Shown here in pieces: positions 17,135 through 25,306 of a stretch of DNA of 64,000 nucleotides (the stretch's first letter is position 1; each line of letters begins with the position of its first letter). The notes beneath the pieces are model-generated. The model searched no databases and was not told the DNA's origin. It was given only the letters and a program-made list of their open reading frames with translations. The stretch comes from a bacterium. Its GTDB lineage: Bacteria > Armatimonadota > Zipacnadia > Zipacnadales > UBA11051. The stretch is from contig JAUVVY010000007.1 of assembly GCA_030604405.1 (NCBI GenBank), positions 78,532 to 142,531 of the forward strand. Direction: 5' to 3'. The translations under genes were made by a program, and so were the position numbers.

Positions 17135-17877
17135 TCACCCGCCCTTCCTGCTGGTTCCGAAGCAACTGTAGCCAGCGGCTCGGCCAACCGACACCACCAC
17201 AGCGTGCGCAGTGCGTGCAGGCCGTCCTGCCAGCGGACTTTCTTGCCCTCTCTGACACTGCGCGGGCGGTACTCTATCGGCACCTCGGCTACCCGCATCC
17301 CGCGACGCTTCGCCAGCACAGTCAGCTTCGCAGCCAGCTCGAAATCCAGGTCAAAGCTGTTGCAGCGCAAATCCAGGCTCTGCAACGTCTCGGTTGCCGC
17401 CATCTTGTAGCAGGTGGCGATATCGGTAAGCTTGCTGGCGTAGAGCAGCCGGAAGACCTTGTTTATGAACTCGCGTCCCACAGAATACGAGGAGGTGGGC
17501 AGTCTTTGCTTGCGCTGGCGAGCACCGGCTATCCGAGACCCCAGCACCGCCAGCACATCGGCCTGCTCACACAGCTCCAGCATCGCCACGAAATCCTGCG
17601 GATTGTACTCCAAATCCCCGTCCTGGATGACCAGGTATTCGCCCGCCGCGGCAGCGATCCCCTTGCGCACCGAATTCCCCTTCATCATATTGCGCTCTTG
17701 CAGGATCGTCCGCACCTGCGGGTAGTCGAACTCCCCAATAAGCTCGCGGGTGCCGTCGGTAGAGCAGTTGTCAACGATAATAAGCTCTTTTTCTATCGGC
17801 ACGGCCAGGACCCGCTCCACCAGCTCCTGGACCGTCCCTACTTCGTTATAGACTGGAATGATTACCGAAAGTTTCAT
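17131..17877 (-). CDS. Family 2 glycosyltransferase (polyprenyl-phosphate sugar synthase type)
   Basis: About 248 residues of GT-A fold. It opens MKLSVIIPVYNEVGTVQELV, with the nucleotide-binding acidic residue in ELIIVDNCSTDGT, the metal-binding motif QDGDLEYNP and the acceptor-side region RCNSFDLDFEL. This resembles dolichyl/undecaprenyl-phosphate mannosyl- or glucosyltransferases, which load a sugar onto a lipid carrier at the inner membrane. No C-terminal membrane helices are present, as in soluble DPM1-type enzymes. The conserved start is the ATG at 17877; another ATG at 17898 would add seven residues. First gene of the Lpt operon, overlapping lptC by four bases. Confidence 0.85.
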   Translation of the reverse strand: MKLSVIIPVYNEVGTVQELVERVLAVPIEKELIIVDNCSTDGTRELIGEFDYPQVRTILQERNMMKGNSVRKGIAAAAGEYLVIQDGDLEYNPQDFVAMLELCEQADVLAVLGSRIAGARQRKQRLPTSSYSVGREFINKVFRLLYASKLTDIATCYKMAATETLQSLDLRCNSFDLDFELAAKLTVLAKRRGMRVAEVPIEYRPRSVREGKKVRWQDGLHALRTLWWCRLAEPLATVASEPAGRAGE

Positions 17878-18013
17878 GGTGGCAGCAGTAGTGTCCATCT
17901 CTTGCAGTTAGCCGTCGCATTGCACGCGCTTTCCACTGTAGTCATGCAGATTTCTAATCGCAAAAGGAATTTAGAGCTTTGCAAGCGTCTCCCATCACAC
18001 GTTGTGCTGCTGT

Positions 18014-18243
18014 TGGAAGGGCCGCGTCGAGCAGCGCCCTGTCGTATCGGGCGCTGCGAGGCCGGCCCACGCACGACGCTATCCTGGCGAGGTCTGCACA
18101 CCCAAACGCCCAACGACAACGGCTGGGCCAGCCTTGTGAGCTTTGCAAAGCAAAGCTCCCTGCGACAGGCCCTTCCATTACGACTAACGATGCCACAGCA
18201 TCGCCCTATAGCTTGAATTGCCCAAAGTTTACATAACGACAGT
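18014..18243. repeat. ~185-bp dispersed composite repeat, copy 2 (inverted relative to copy 1)
   Basis: Begins TTGGAAGGGCCGCGTCGAGC, carries GGGCGCTGCGAGGCCGGCCC, CACACCCAAACGCCCAACGA and CGACAGGCCCTTCC, then a tail (CGACTAACG ... TATAGCTTGAATTGCCCAAA ... ACATAACGACAG) shared only with copy 3 at 38934-39156. It fills most of the gene-free stretch 17899-18347, in which I see nothing else. Confidence 0.8.
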
Positions 18244-18347
18244 TCCCAGCCCAAGGCCGTTGTCGGCAGGGCCCAGGCATCCGCGCCGCAGTCACAGGTG
18301 AGATGTGAGTCTGCTTGCAGCACCAGAGCCATCCGGCCCAAGACATC

Positions 18348-18623
18348 TCACACCCCCGCTGCCTCCAGCTCCACGCTCACCTTGTAGCCCAGCAACGTTC
18401 CTGTAATATCCTCCGCCGCTATCGTCAGATCTTCGCCTTCGACCGGCGGGGTTTCACTCTCGTCTTGCAGAACTAGCAGGTAGCATTCGATTGCCTCTTC
18501 GGCCATCCGCAGGGCCTCGGGTATATTCTCGCCGTAGCTTATGCACCCCGGCAGGGCAGGGACCAGGACGGTAAAGCCGCCCTCCGGTTCTGCCCTCAAG
18601 AGCACGGTGTAAGTAAGCTTCAT
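18348..18623 (-). CDS. HicB-family antitoxin-like protein, no HicA partner
   Basis: A 91-residue protein with the partial RNase H-like fold of HicB: MKLTYTVLLRAEPEGGFTVL, PALPGCISYGENIPEALRMA and EEAIECYLLVLQDE are characteristic. In type II toxin-antitoxin pairs HicB binds and silences the HicA mRNA-cleaving toxin. The start at 18623 has GGAGGG 6 bases upstream. No HicA-like frame (about 60 residues) is present on either side; the flanks are dispersed repeats. It is therefore an orphan, with no C-terminal DNA-binding domain visible. Confidence 0.82.
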   Translation of the reverse strand: MKLTYTVLLRAEPEGGFTVLVPALPGCISYGENIPEALRMAEEAIECYLLVLQDESETPPVEGEDLTIAAEDITGTLLGYKVSVELEAAGV

Positions 18624-18653
18624 GGTCTTCCCTCCGTTTCGCCTGCCATCCAT

Positions 18654-18925
18654 CTAGCCCAAATAATTCACAGAACGCGTGGCTCGGGCTTTCCAGGTGT
18701 AACATATTTCCGTGGGTCGGGCATCCTGCCCGACTCGCCGTTGCCGTTGAGTCGTTTGGAGGGGCCAAATAGGGTGGATTTTGCGAAAGCAAAATTCGGG
18801 TTCCCTATCCGGCCCAAGGCATCTCACACCCCCGCCGCCGCACGTACTAGACGACTGGCGCGGTACAAGCCCGCGCCCTACAACAGGGCTTGTAGGCAAT
18901 ATGGCATGGGTCTCAATAATAACGA
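18654..18925. other. Spacer made of short dispersed palindromes
   Basis: Contains GTGGGTCGGGCATCCTGCCC around 18713-18735 and the GGCGCGGTACAAGCCCGCGC palindrome at 18857-18884 (also at 2701 and 48654). A GGAGGGGCC segment at about 18759 resembles an end of the longer composite repeat. No gene seen. Confidence 0.6.
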
Positions 18926-19954
18926 CTAGCCCGACACCGGATTCTCCTCCGAGAGATACTCCCGATACCACCTGCACGTCTCGGCAAGCGCATCTTCGAC
19001 CTGATAGATGGAGCTCCAGCCGAGCTCTTCTTCGGCTTTAGTGCAGTCCAGATACTGGTGCTTGATTTCGCCCCAGGAGGTGCCTTGCACATCCGGGCGC
19101 AGATCGGTCTTGCCCGACGCCTCGATGATCTTTTCGACCATCTCCAGGACGGTAAGTGGCAGCCCGGTGCCGATATTGTACGCCTGGCCGGCGGCGGGGC
19201 CCTCGGCTGTCTTTTCTGCCAGCAGCAGGTACGCCCGCGCGGCGTCCTTCACGTACAGATAATCGCGCTTGGGGCTGCCGTCGGAGCGGATGATGGGCAT
19301 CTCATCGGCCAGCACTGCCCGGATGGTGTCGGGGATCAGCCGCGACATATTGAGATCGCCCGGGCCGTAGAGATTGCTGCAACGGGTCACGGAGCCGGCC
19401 AGTCCGTAGGTGTTATGATAGGTGCGAGTCAGCAGGTCCGCGCAGGACTTGGACGCGTCGTAGGGATGCAGGCCCAGCAGTGGCGCTGACTCCTTATATG
19501 GCAGCTCGGGCTGGTCGCCGTAGGCCTTGTCACTGCTGGCGACCACGATGGCCTCGACCAGATTTGGGCGGTCGGAATCGTTGAGCTGCCGGCACGCCTC
19601 CAGAACGCTGCAAGTCCCGATGATATTGGTCTGAAATGTCCCCAGCGGCGAGCGGTTGGCGACGCCGACAATCGCCTGGGCCGCAAGCTGAAAGACGACG
19701 CTGCAGTCGTGGTCATTGAGCACGCGCACGCAGTCATCGAGGACGGTGATATCGCCGGCGGCCAGCGTGATGCGGCTGTCGAGGCCGGAGAGCTGCAGAT
19801 ACGACGCAGCCGGCCGGTCGCGTACCATGCCGATTATCTCAGCTCCGGCCTCAAGCAGCGCCTCGATGAGGTGACCTGCCATAAAGCCGTACGCGCCAGT
19901 CACCAGCACGCGCCGGGCCTGCCAGAATCTAGCGTCCACGCCGACTTGTGCCAT
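18926..19954 (-). CDS. rfbG: CDP-glucose 4,6-dehydratase-like SDR enzyme
   Basis: A 342-residue extended short-chain dehydrogenase. It begins with an FWQARRVLVTGAYGF segment typical of RfbG, has the NAD-binding GxxGxxG (GAYGFMAG), the catalytic serine/threonine region VVASSDKAYGD and the YxxxK pair in YDASKSCADLL. It would convert CDP-glucose to CDP-4-keto-6-deoxyglucose, the precursor of dideoxyhexoses in surface glycans. It starts four bases after the end of the cytidylyltransferase gene, so the two form one unit. Later genes of a dideoxyhexose pathway (rfbH, epimerases) are not in the window. Confidence 0.88.
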   Translation of the reverse strand: MAQVGVDARFWQARRVLVTGAYGFMAGHLIEALLEAGAEIIGMVRDRPAASYLQLSGLDSRITLAAGDITVLDDCVRVLNDHDCSVVFQLAAQAIVGVANRSPLGTFQTNIIGTCSVLEACRQLNDSDRPNLVEAIVVASSDKAYGDQPELPYKESAPLLGLHPYDASKSCADLLTRTYHNTYGLAGSVTRCSNLYGPGDLNMSRLIPDTIRAVLADEMPIIRSDGSPKRDYLYVKDAARAYLLLAEKTAEGPAAGQAYNIGTGLPLTVLEMVEKIIEASGKTDLRPDVQGTSWGEIKHQYLDCTKAEEELGWSSIYQVEDALAETCRWYREYLSEENPVSG

Positions 19955-19958
19955 CAGC

Positions 19959-20738
19959 TTACCACTTCTTCCACGCGGCCTGGCCGCTGTTCCACAATTC
20001 GTTAAGCCGCAGGGTGTCTTTGTAGGTATCCATGCAGGCCCAGAAGCCCTCGTGGGTGTAGGCCATCAGCTCGCCCGCCTCGGCCAGCCGCCGCAAAGCG
20101 CCGGACTCCAGCGGGTCATCCGGCTCCAGCCAGTCAAATATACGATTGGAAAACACCATGAAGCCGCCGTTGACCCACTCCGGCAGCATCGGATTCTCGA
20201 CCATTTCTGTGACTTGCCGATCGCCGGTGATGCTGACGTGGCCGAACTGCGAACGGGCCCGGATGGCGGCCAGGGTGGCGACTTTGCCGTGCGCCTTGTG
20301 GAAGCTGACCAGCTCCTGCAGGTCAATGTCGGCGAGGCCGTCGCCGTAGGTGACCATGAAGTGCTCGTCGCCCTCGACGTGCTGCCTTACGCGCCGGATT
20401 CGCTCGCCCTTCTCTGATTCAACTCCGGTATGGCACAGGGTGATGCGCCATTGTTCGTCTTCGGATATCTGCTCGACTATCTGGGGGCGTCCGGAGGCGG
20501 GGATTTCGACGCTGATGTTGCGGCTCTCGTAGGGCGCGCGATGCAGGACATAGTCAACGATCTGTTCGCCGCGGTAGCCCAGCAGCAGCAGGAAATCGCG
20601 AAAGCCATTGTGGGCATACATTTTCATGATATGCCACAGGATGGGCCGGTCGCCGATTTCATAAAGCGCTTTGGGGACTGCGGCTTGGGCCGCGAACAGC
20701 CGCGTCCCCTTGCCGCCGACAAGAATTGCCGTTTTCAC
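19959..20738 (-). CDS. rfbF: Glucose-1-phosphate cytidylyltransferase
   Basis: A 259-residue nucleotidyltransferase making CDP-glucose from CTP and glucose-1-phosphate. The signature ILVGGKGTRL is followed by PKALYEIGDRPILWHIMKMY, and the metal-binding YGDGLADID and the GFWACMDTYKDTLRLNELW tail are typical of RfbF rather than of UTP- or dTTP-using relatives. Within the signature loop the usual SEET is replaced by FAAQA. It is followed immediately by rfbG. Confidence 0.9.
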   Translation of the reverse strand: MKTAILVGGKGTRLFAAQAAVPKALYEIGDRPILWHIMKMYAHNGFRDFLLLLGYRGEQIVDYVLHRAPYESRNISVEIPASGRPQIVEQISEDEQWRITLCHTGVESEKGERIRRVRQHVEGDEHFMVTYGDGLADIDLQELVSFHKAHGKVATLAAIRARSQFGHVSITGDRQVTEMVENPMLPEWVNGGFMVFSNRIFDWLEPDDPLESGALRRLAEAGELMAYTHEGFWACMDTYKDTLRLNELWNSGQAAWKKW

Positions 20739-21220
20739 AGACCCATCTCCTGTTCAGCCCTGCCGTTGCAGGGACGCGCCGGATACCCACTGCGAAGCAG
20801 TCGGGTATCCACGCCCACGCCTTCGGCATGGGTAACTTCCAACCCAACACCATTCCTCAAGCCTCCAGGAGGACAGGCTTCCGAGCCTGTCCACATTTCT
20901 CAACAGGCAACCTTCGACAGGCTCAGGTCAGGCGCATGCCTGTCGTCCTGGGTGGTATTGTGCTTTATTCTTTCCGCCATTCACCTTCATTCCGTTGCAG
21001 CACAGGCTTTCCAAAAAAAATCCCGTGGGTCGGGCATCCTGCCCGACTCCGTTGGCGTTCTCCCCTCTCCCGTTTCGGGAGAGGGGTCGGGGGTGAAGGT
21101 TGCCCTTGCCTTTCGGAGGGGCCGCGCCGAGCGAAGCGAGCCCGGCCCACGCCTTATCACTCCCCCACCGGCCATTATACTCCAACCTCGCGCACGGTCT
21201 CAACCAGCAGCGCCGGCCGA
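20739..21220. repeat. Repeat-rich spacer
   Basis: No gene is convincing in any frame. It holds fragments of several repeat families: GGGTATCC...GGATACCC near 20777-20822, ACAGGCTTCCGAGCCTGTCC (20872-20891), CCTTCGACAGGCTCAGGTCA (20906-20925), GTGGGTCGGGCATCCTGCCC (21025-21044), and a GGAGGGGCCGCGCCGAGC piece (21116-21133) like one end of the composite repeat. The spacer interrupts what is otherwise a glycan gene cluster. Confidence 0.65.
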
Positions 21221-23182
21221 CTACCAATCACCATCGCCCTCTGTGGCGTGCGCTATTCGCAGCAGCAGGTACTGGCGGTGCGAAAAGGGTCCCATTGACC
21301 GCAGCAGCCCCTCTTTGATGCTTCCTCGAAGCAGTGTCGCCACCCAGTCGTCGGGCTTTTGCAGGTCAACGTGTGCGCGATTGACCAGAACGTGCGTAAT
21401 GCCCAGCTCCCGATGCCGGGAAATCAACTCCTGCGGCGTCTGCATCGTTTCATAGACGAACAGGCGGCTGTGACCGGGGTCGGCCCAGATCACCGGCCGC
21501 TCGAAATAGTAGTACCGTGGCTCTCCATACGTGGCTACGACTGCATCTTCGGGCAGATAGCGGGCGATGTAGCGGCTCGGCTCATAGACATCCAGTGTGG
21601 CGTTGAGGTACTGCTCCCAGGTGGCCTTACCTGTGATGATCGGCCATGCGATGACAAAATTGAGCAGAAGTGGCACCAGGGCGCAGACAGCCCATAGCGA
21701 CGTCACGGTGCCTGCTGCTGCCCGGACCGGCCCGCTGCGCGACAGCAGCTGTGACAAAGAATAACCTGCCAACGGGCACAATAGCACCAGCGATGGCAGG
21801 AAGTAGCGGGTGTATTGCATTGAGAAGAACCACCACAACCACAGCGGCAGAAACACCCACATGACCAGGCCTACAGCCGGCGGCCGCTTCCACACCAGCA
21901 ACAGTAGTATCAGCGGCAGGTACAGCGGGCCGATCCAGTGCAGCAGCAGCGACTGGGCTTTCAGGCTGCGATCCACGGCGAAGTCCCAGGGCCGGATGGT
22001 GAGCAGGACGGGCCCGATGAGCCACTTGTACGGCTCCCGCGGCCCGATCAACCGCTTCTGCCAAAACGACAGCCACTTGAGCTCCTCAGCGTCGGGAATC
22101 TCGCCGTAGCCGAACGCCATCTGGTGATGCTCGTACGAGTCGGCCTGCTCCTGGGTCCACTGCTTGCCGCCGAAGACCTGATAGCCGAACGGATACAGCG
22201 GGTTGCCGGTAATGAGATAGCTTTTTAGATACCACGGGCCGCCGAGGATGACGACAAGCGCGCCGGCGAGGACCCACTGCCGCCAATTACGCCTTTGCGA
22301 GACGGTGACAATTGCCGCTGCGATCATGATGACGCCGGCCAGCGCCACGCCCTGCATCTTTACGGTCATCCCGCCGGCCAGCAGCAGCCCGGCCAGCAGC
22401 AGGCCATCCGCCGTACGGCTCAGTGCCCAATCGAGGAAAAAGTATAAAGCCCCCAGCGCAAAAAACGCCGAACCCAGGTCAACATACGCCACTCCTGTGA
22501 GCCAGGTGAAAATAGGCGTGGATACCACAATGAAGGCAGTCCACAGGCCCACGCTGCTGCCGCCGCGACCCTGGCCCAGGAACCGTTGCGCAATCAGCAC
22601 AGCCCACACCACGCTCAGCATCCCCATCAGCCAGTGCAGCAGGCGGGCGGTGATGTAGCCGTCAGCCAGCTCTCCCGCCGTGTAGAGCATCTGCATGGTG
22701 CAGGGGAACTGGGAGTGGTGGTCATACCACAGCGGGCGCACCCGGCTCTCGTTGGCGTAGGTCCAGGCCTGGGCAAGGTGCTGGCTGAGGCCGTCCCAGT
22801 CGCCGCTATCGGGAGGCATCAGTGCCGAGCCGAGCGTCATCAGAACCGAGACGGCGATGAAGATCAGGACGATACAGTGTGCCGGGCTGCGCCAGGCTGC
22901 CGCGAGATAATTGCGGGCCGCACCGGCCGCTCGCACAGCCACCCGCCACTGGCCGATGCCGCACCCGATCATTATTGCGAGTATGATGGCGACCCAGACT
23001 AGTTTCAGGACGCCGAAGAGGCCGAGCAGCAGAATGGCATAGGCGATCGTAACGATGCCGAGGCCGAAGCCGGCCAGAGCGTGCGCCCATGCCCCGGCAG
23101 GGGCGACGCGGAGCCAATGCAGAAGCTGCGTCCCGAAAAGCAGCGCAGCCGCAGCTATGAGTACTGCCATGACCAACCCCAT
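21221..23182 (-). CDS. GT-C type membrane glycosyltransferase (ArnT/PMT-like)
   Basis: A 653-residue integral membrane protein with about a dozen predicted helices, beginning MGLVMAVLIAAAALLFGTQL. The first long extracytoplasmic loop carries acidic residues in PPDSGDWDGLSQHLAQAW, as in GT-C enzymes that take sugar from a polyprenyl-phosphate donor. It is closest in layout to PMT/ArnT-like (GT39/GT83) proteins, with a C-terminal periplasmic domain (ATYGEPRYYYFERPVIWADP). Such an enzyme could use the carrier-linked sugar made by the GT2 enzyme at 17131-17877; that link is inference. Acceptor unknown. Confidence 0.78.
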   Translation of the reverse strand: MGLVMAVLIAAAALLFGTQLLHWLRVAPAGAWAHALAGFGLGIVTIAYAILLLGLFGVLKLVWVAIILAIMIGCGIGQWRVAVRAAGAARNYLAAAWRSPAHCIVLIFIAVSVLMTLGSALMPPDSGDWDGLSQHLAQAWTYANESRVRPLWYDHHSQFPCTMQMLYTAGELADGYITARLLHWLMGMLSVVWAVLIAQRFLGQGRGGSSVGLWTAFIVVSTPIFTWLTGVAYVDLGSAFFALGALYFFLDWALSRTADGLLLAGLLLAGGMTVKMQGVALAGVIMIAAAIVTVSQRRNWRQWVLAGALVVILGGPWYLKSYLITGNPLYPFGYQVFGGKQWTQEQADSYEHHQMAFGYGEIPDAEELKWLSFWQKRLIGPREPYKWLIGPVLLTIRPWDFAVDRSLKAQSLLLHWIGPLYLPLILLLLVWKRPPAVGLVMWVFLPLWLWWFFSMQYTRYFLPSLVLLCPLAGYSLSQLLSRSGPVRAAAGTVTSLWAVCALVPLLLNFVIAWPIITGKATWEQYLNATLDVYEPSRYIARYLPEDAVVATYGEPRYYYFERPVIWADPGHSRLFVYETMQTPQELISRHRELGITHVLVNRAHVDLQKPDDWVATLLRGSIKEGLLRSMGPFSHRQYLLLRIAHATEGDGDW

Positions 23183-23606
23183 AATCGCCTATTCCTATCG
23201 CGTGGCTCGTGCATCCCAAACAATGCCCCGTGGGTCGGGCTTTCCAGCCCGACAATGCCTCTTACCTCTCCCGTGGCTCGGGCATCCAAAATATTATTCC
23301 GTGGGTCAGGCTTTCCAGCCTGACAATACCTTTTACTTATCCCGTGGGTCAGGCATCCCAAACAATGCCCCGTGGCTCGGGCATCCCGTAGGCCCTGCCG
23401 TGTCCGCCCTGAGCTTGCTGAAAGCCCTGAGCCCGCCGAAGGGCCGAAGGGAGCTTGTCGAAGGGCAGCCCGACTCCGTTGCCGTTCTCGGTGCCTTCCG
23501 GAGGGGCCAAATGGGGGATGTTTGGGGCCCCATCCGGCCCAGCCGTCGCCGTTCTCCCCTCTCCCTGCGGGAGAGCGGCCGGCGGTGAGGGTGCCGTTGC
23601 CTTTTG
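23183..23606. repeat. Array of short TCGGGC/GCCCGA palindromes
   Basis: Several head-to-tail variants of GTGG[GC]TC[GA]GGC followed by either TTTCCAGCC[CT]GAC or ATCC occur at 23218-23395, separated by about 20-30 bases of low-conservation sequence, then CTGAGC/GCCGAAGGG-type pieces (23408-23470) and a GGAGGGGCC unit. Long frames here on both strands are products of the repeats, not genes. Confidence 0.7.
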
Positions 23607-23695
23607 GGAAATTGGGGACTGTCACCCATTTCTTGCCATTTCTGTAAGTTCCACTCCTACGCCTCTGGAGAAATAGGTGACTGTCCCCAATTTCC
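23607..23695. mobile_element. 89-bp palindromic MITE-like element, copy 2
   Basis: Ends GGAAATTGGGGACTGTCACC and GGTGACTGTCCCCAATTTCC are inverted and match copy 1 at 2965-3054; the ~35-base centre also aligns (TGCCATTTCTGTAAGTTCC versus CGCATTTCTTCAAGTCC), so both derive from one ancestor. No coding capacity. Confidence 0.75.
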
Positions 23696-24138
23696 AGGGC
23701 GCGGGCTTGGCGCAGGCCCTGCCGTGTGCGCCCTGCCGCACGCGCCCTGAGCCTGCCGAAGGGAGCTTGCCGAAGGGTACCGCGCCGCCCTCCCCTCTCC
23801 CTGTGGCGGGTACCCACTCCTTCGGAGTGGGTGAGGCCGGGGCTGAGGGCTGTCGTTCGCAGAAGAACCCGCAAAGCATCACAAACATTTCCCATCCTTA
23901 TCTGGTAAAACGCCTCGCTCGCAGACACTCTACTAGTGAGGGACATTGTTTTCGGTGCAGTCTTTTCCCTCCCCGCGCCGCGAAATCTATTGGGTTACCC
24001 AATAGAAAAACCTCGCGTTGTAGGCTGCAACTTTGCATCCTGGCAACTAAAGTAGATTTACTCCCCCCTAGTAACAAAGCTCGTAGTATCAGGGCCTCGT
24101 AGCGTTGGCGGGGTTTTACTCCCCTGGAGCAAAAGGCC
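23696..24138. other. Gene-free spacer with degenerate repeat pieces
   Basis: Contains CCTGAGCCTGCCGAAGGGAG (23748-23767), GGGTACCCACTCC...GGAGTGGGT near 23808-23832, and a 19-bp palindrome CTATTGGGTTACCCAATAG at 23987-24005. On the minus strand three related strings (GGGGGGTCAAAT, GGGGAGTAAAA, GGGGGGAGTAAAT) recur within 130 bases, suggesting a decayed insertion element. No gene seen. Confidence 0.5.
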
Positions 24139-24182
24139 GATTTGACCCCCCTCAGCAAGCGCTTGCTGAGGGGGGTCAAATC
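24139..24182. repeat. Perfect 44-bp palindrome without spacer
   Basis: GATTTGACCCCCCTCAGCAAGC is followed directly by its exact reverse complement. The arms are 22 bases with no loop, giving a potential perfect cruciform. It lies 39 bases past the stop codon of holA, but neither strand has a T-run after it, so it is not an obvious intrinsic terminator. Confidence 0.9.
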
Positions 24183-24220
24183 ATCTGTCGGCAGACCGCC
24201 GACTACCCCGCGCGGCCGGC

Positions 24221-25306
24221 CTACAGTCTGCACAGGGTGATCACCAGAGTCTCCAACAACATGCGGTCATCCATTTCCTGCTCGGACTGCCCCTTCAAGG
24301 CCATATCGGCATTGAATACTTCGACTATCGCGCGGCCGAGCTGGCCGTCGGTGAAGGTCTTTGCCTGCTGCGCGAACTTGCGCGCAATCGGTTTCATCCC
24401 GCGTGTGGCATCGAATATGTTCTGCTGCTGTGGCAACTGCTCTCGTATCTGCTCGGGGCAGTTTTGGGCCGAGAGCAAGCCGACATCGTGCTCGAGCAGA
24501 TGCCTGGTCTGCCACAGCAGGCGCAGATGCCGCGAGATCATGGCTAGCACCCGAATACCTTCGCCGCTTTTCGCGTGTGCAGGCAGCAGGGCGGGCAGGG
24601 CCGCAAGCGCCGCCGCCGCATCGCGCCGGCCGATGGCGTCTGTAAGGCCGAATATATCCTCGTCTTGCGCAGGCGACGCCGCAGCGCGCACGTCGTCCTG
24701 GGTGATCTCCGGGCTCTTGTCCACATATATGGCCAACTTCTCGATCTCGTTTGCCAGCCGGTCGCAGTTGGCGCCCACAGTGTCAATCAGCAACTGCAGC
24801 GCCCCGTCGCTAAAGCGCTTGTTGTGGCGCTCCGCCTCAGCTCTTACCCAGGGCGTGAGCTCGTCCTTCCAGTCCAGATAGGCCGGAGTGTTGCAGTCAA
24901 CGATCCGGCCCGACGCTTTGACAAGCTTGACCAGGGGCGCACTGAGATTGGGCTCGGTGGCTCTGCCGCGAGGCGCAGGCGATGAAGTCATTACCACAGT
25001 GAGGCCCGGGCCGATGCCTTCGAGCGCCGGCACCAGCGATTGCTGCTGGGTCTTGGCCATGTCGTCCAGATCTCGCAGCACAACCACCTGCTGAGTCGCG
25101 AAAAGCGAGCCGGAGGCAAATGAGCCCGTGATCTGCTGCAGATCAACCTCGCGCACGTGTAGCTCGACAAGCCCGAATTCGCGATCCGCCTCAGGCAGTC
25201 GCTGGCCCACAATCGCCTTCACGGCGCGCGACTTGAGCACCTCGGAGTCGCCGTGGGCTATGAAAAGAGTTTTGTCGGTGATTTGTGCGGCGGTATCTTT
25301 GCTCAT
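24221..25306 (-). CDS. holA: DNA polymerase III delta subunit HolA
   Basis: A 361-residue clamp-loader subunit that opens the beta sliding clamp. The AAA+-like N-terminal domain (TLFIAHGDSEVLKSRAVKAI ... FATQQVVVLRDLDDM) lacks a functional Walker A, as expected for delta. The middle has LLIDTVGANCDRLANEIEKL and the TQDDVRAAASPAQDEDIFGL stretch conserved in HolA. The ATG overlaps the stop of the upstream transglutaminase gene by one base (TAATG), so it ends a five-gene operon. A perfect palindrome follows the gene. Confidence 0.93.
   Translation of the reverse strand: MSKDTAAQITDKTLFIAHGDSEVLKSRAVKAIVGQRLPEADREFGLVELHVREVDLQQITGSFASGSLFATQQVVVLRDLDDMAKTQQQSLVPALEGIGPGLTVVMTSSPAPRGRATEPNLSAPLVKLVKASGRIVDCNTPAYLDWKDELTPWVRAEAERHNKRFSDGALQLLIDTVGANCDRLANEIEKLAIYVDKSPEITQDDVRAAASPAQDEDIFGLTDAIGRRDAAAALAALPALLPAHAKSGEGIRVLAMISRHLRLLWQTRHLLEHDVGLLSAQNCPEQIREQLPQQQNIFDATRGMKPIARKFAQQAKTFTDGQLGRAIVEVFNADMALKGQSEQEMDDRMLLETLVITLCRL

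Noticed and set aside
20739..21298. Small genes in the spacer between rfbF and the GT-C gene
   Set aside because: All frames there are made of repeat sequence and show no start signals or domains.
23155..23946. 263-residue minus-strand frame
   Set aside because: Composed of translated palindromic repeats continuing from an unrelated spacer; not a protein gene.
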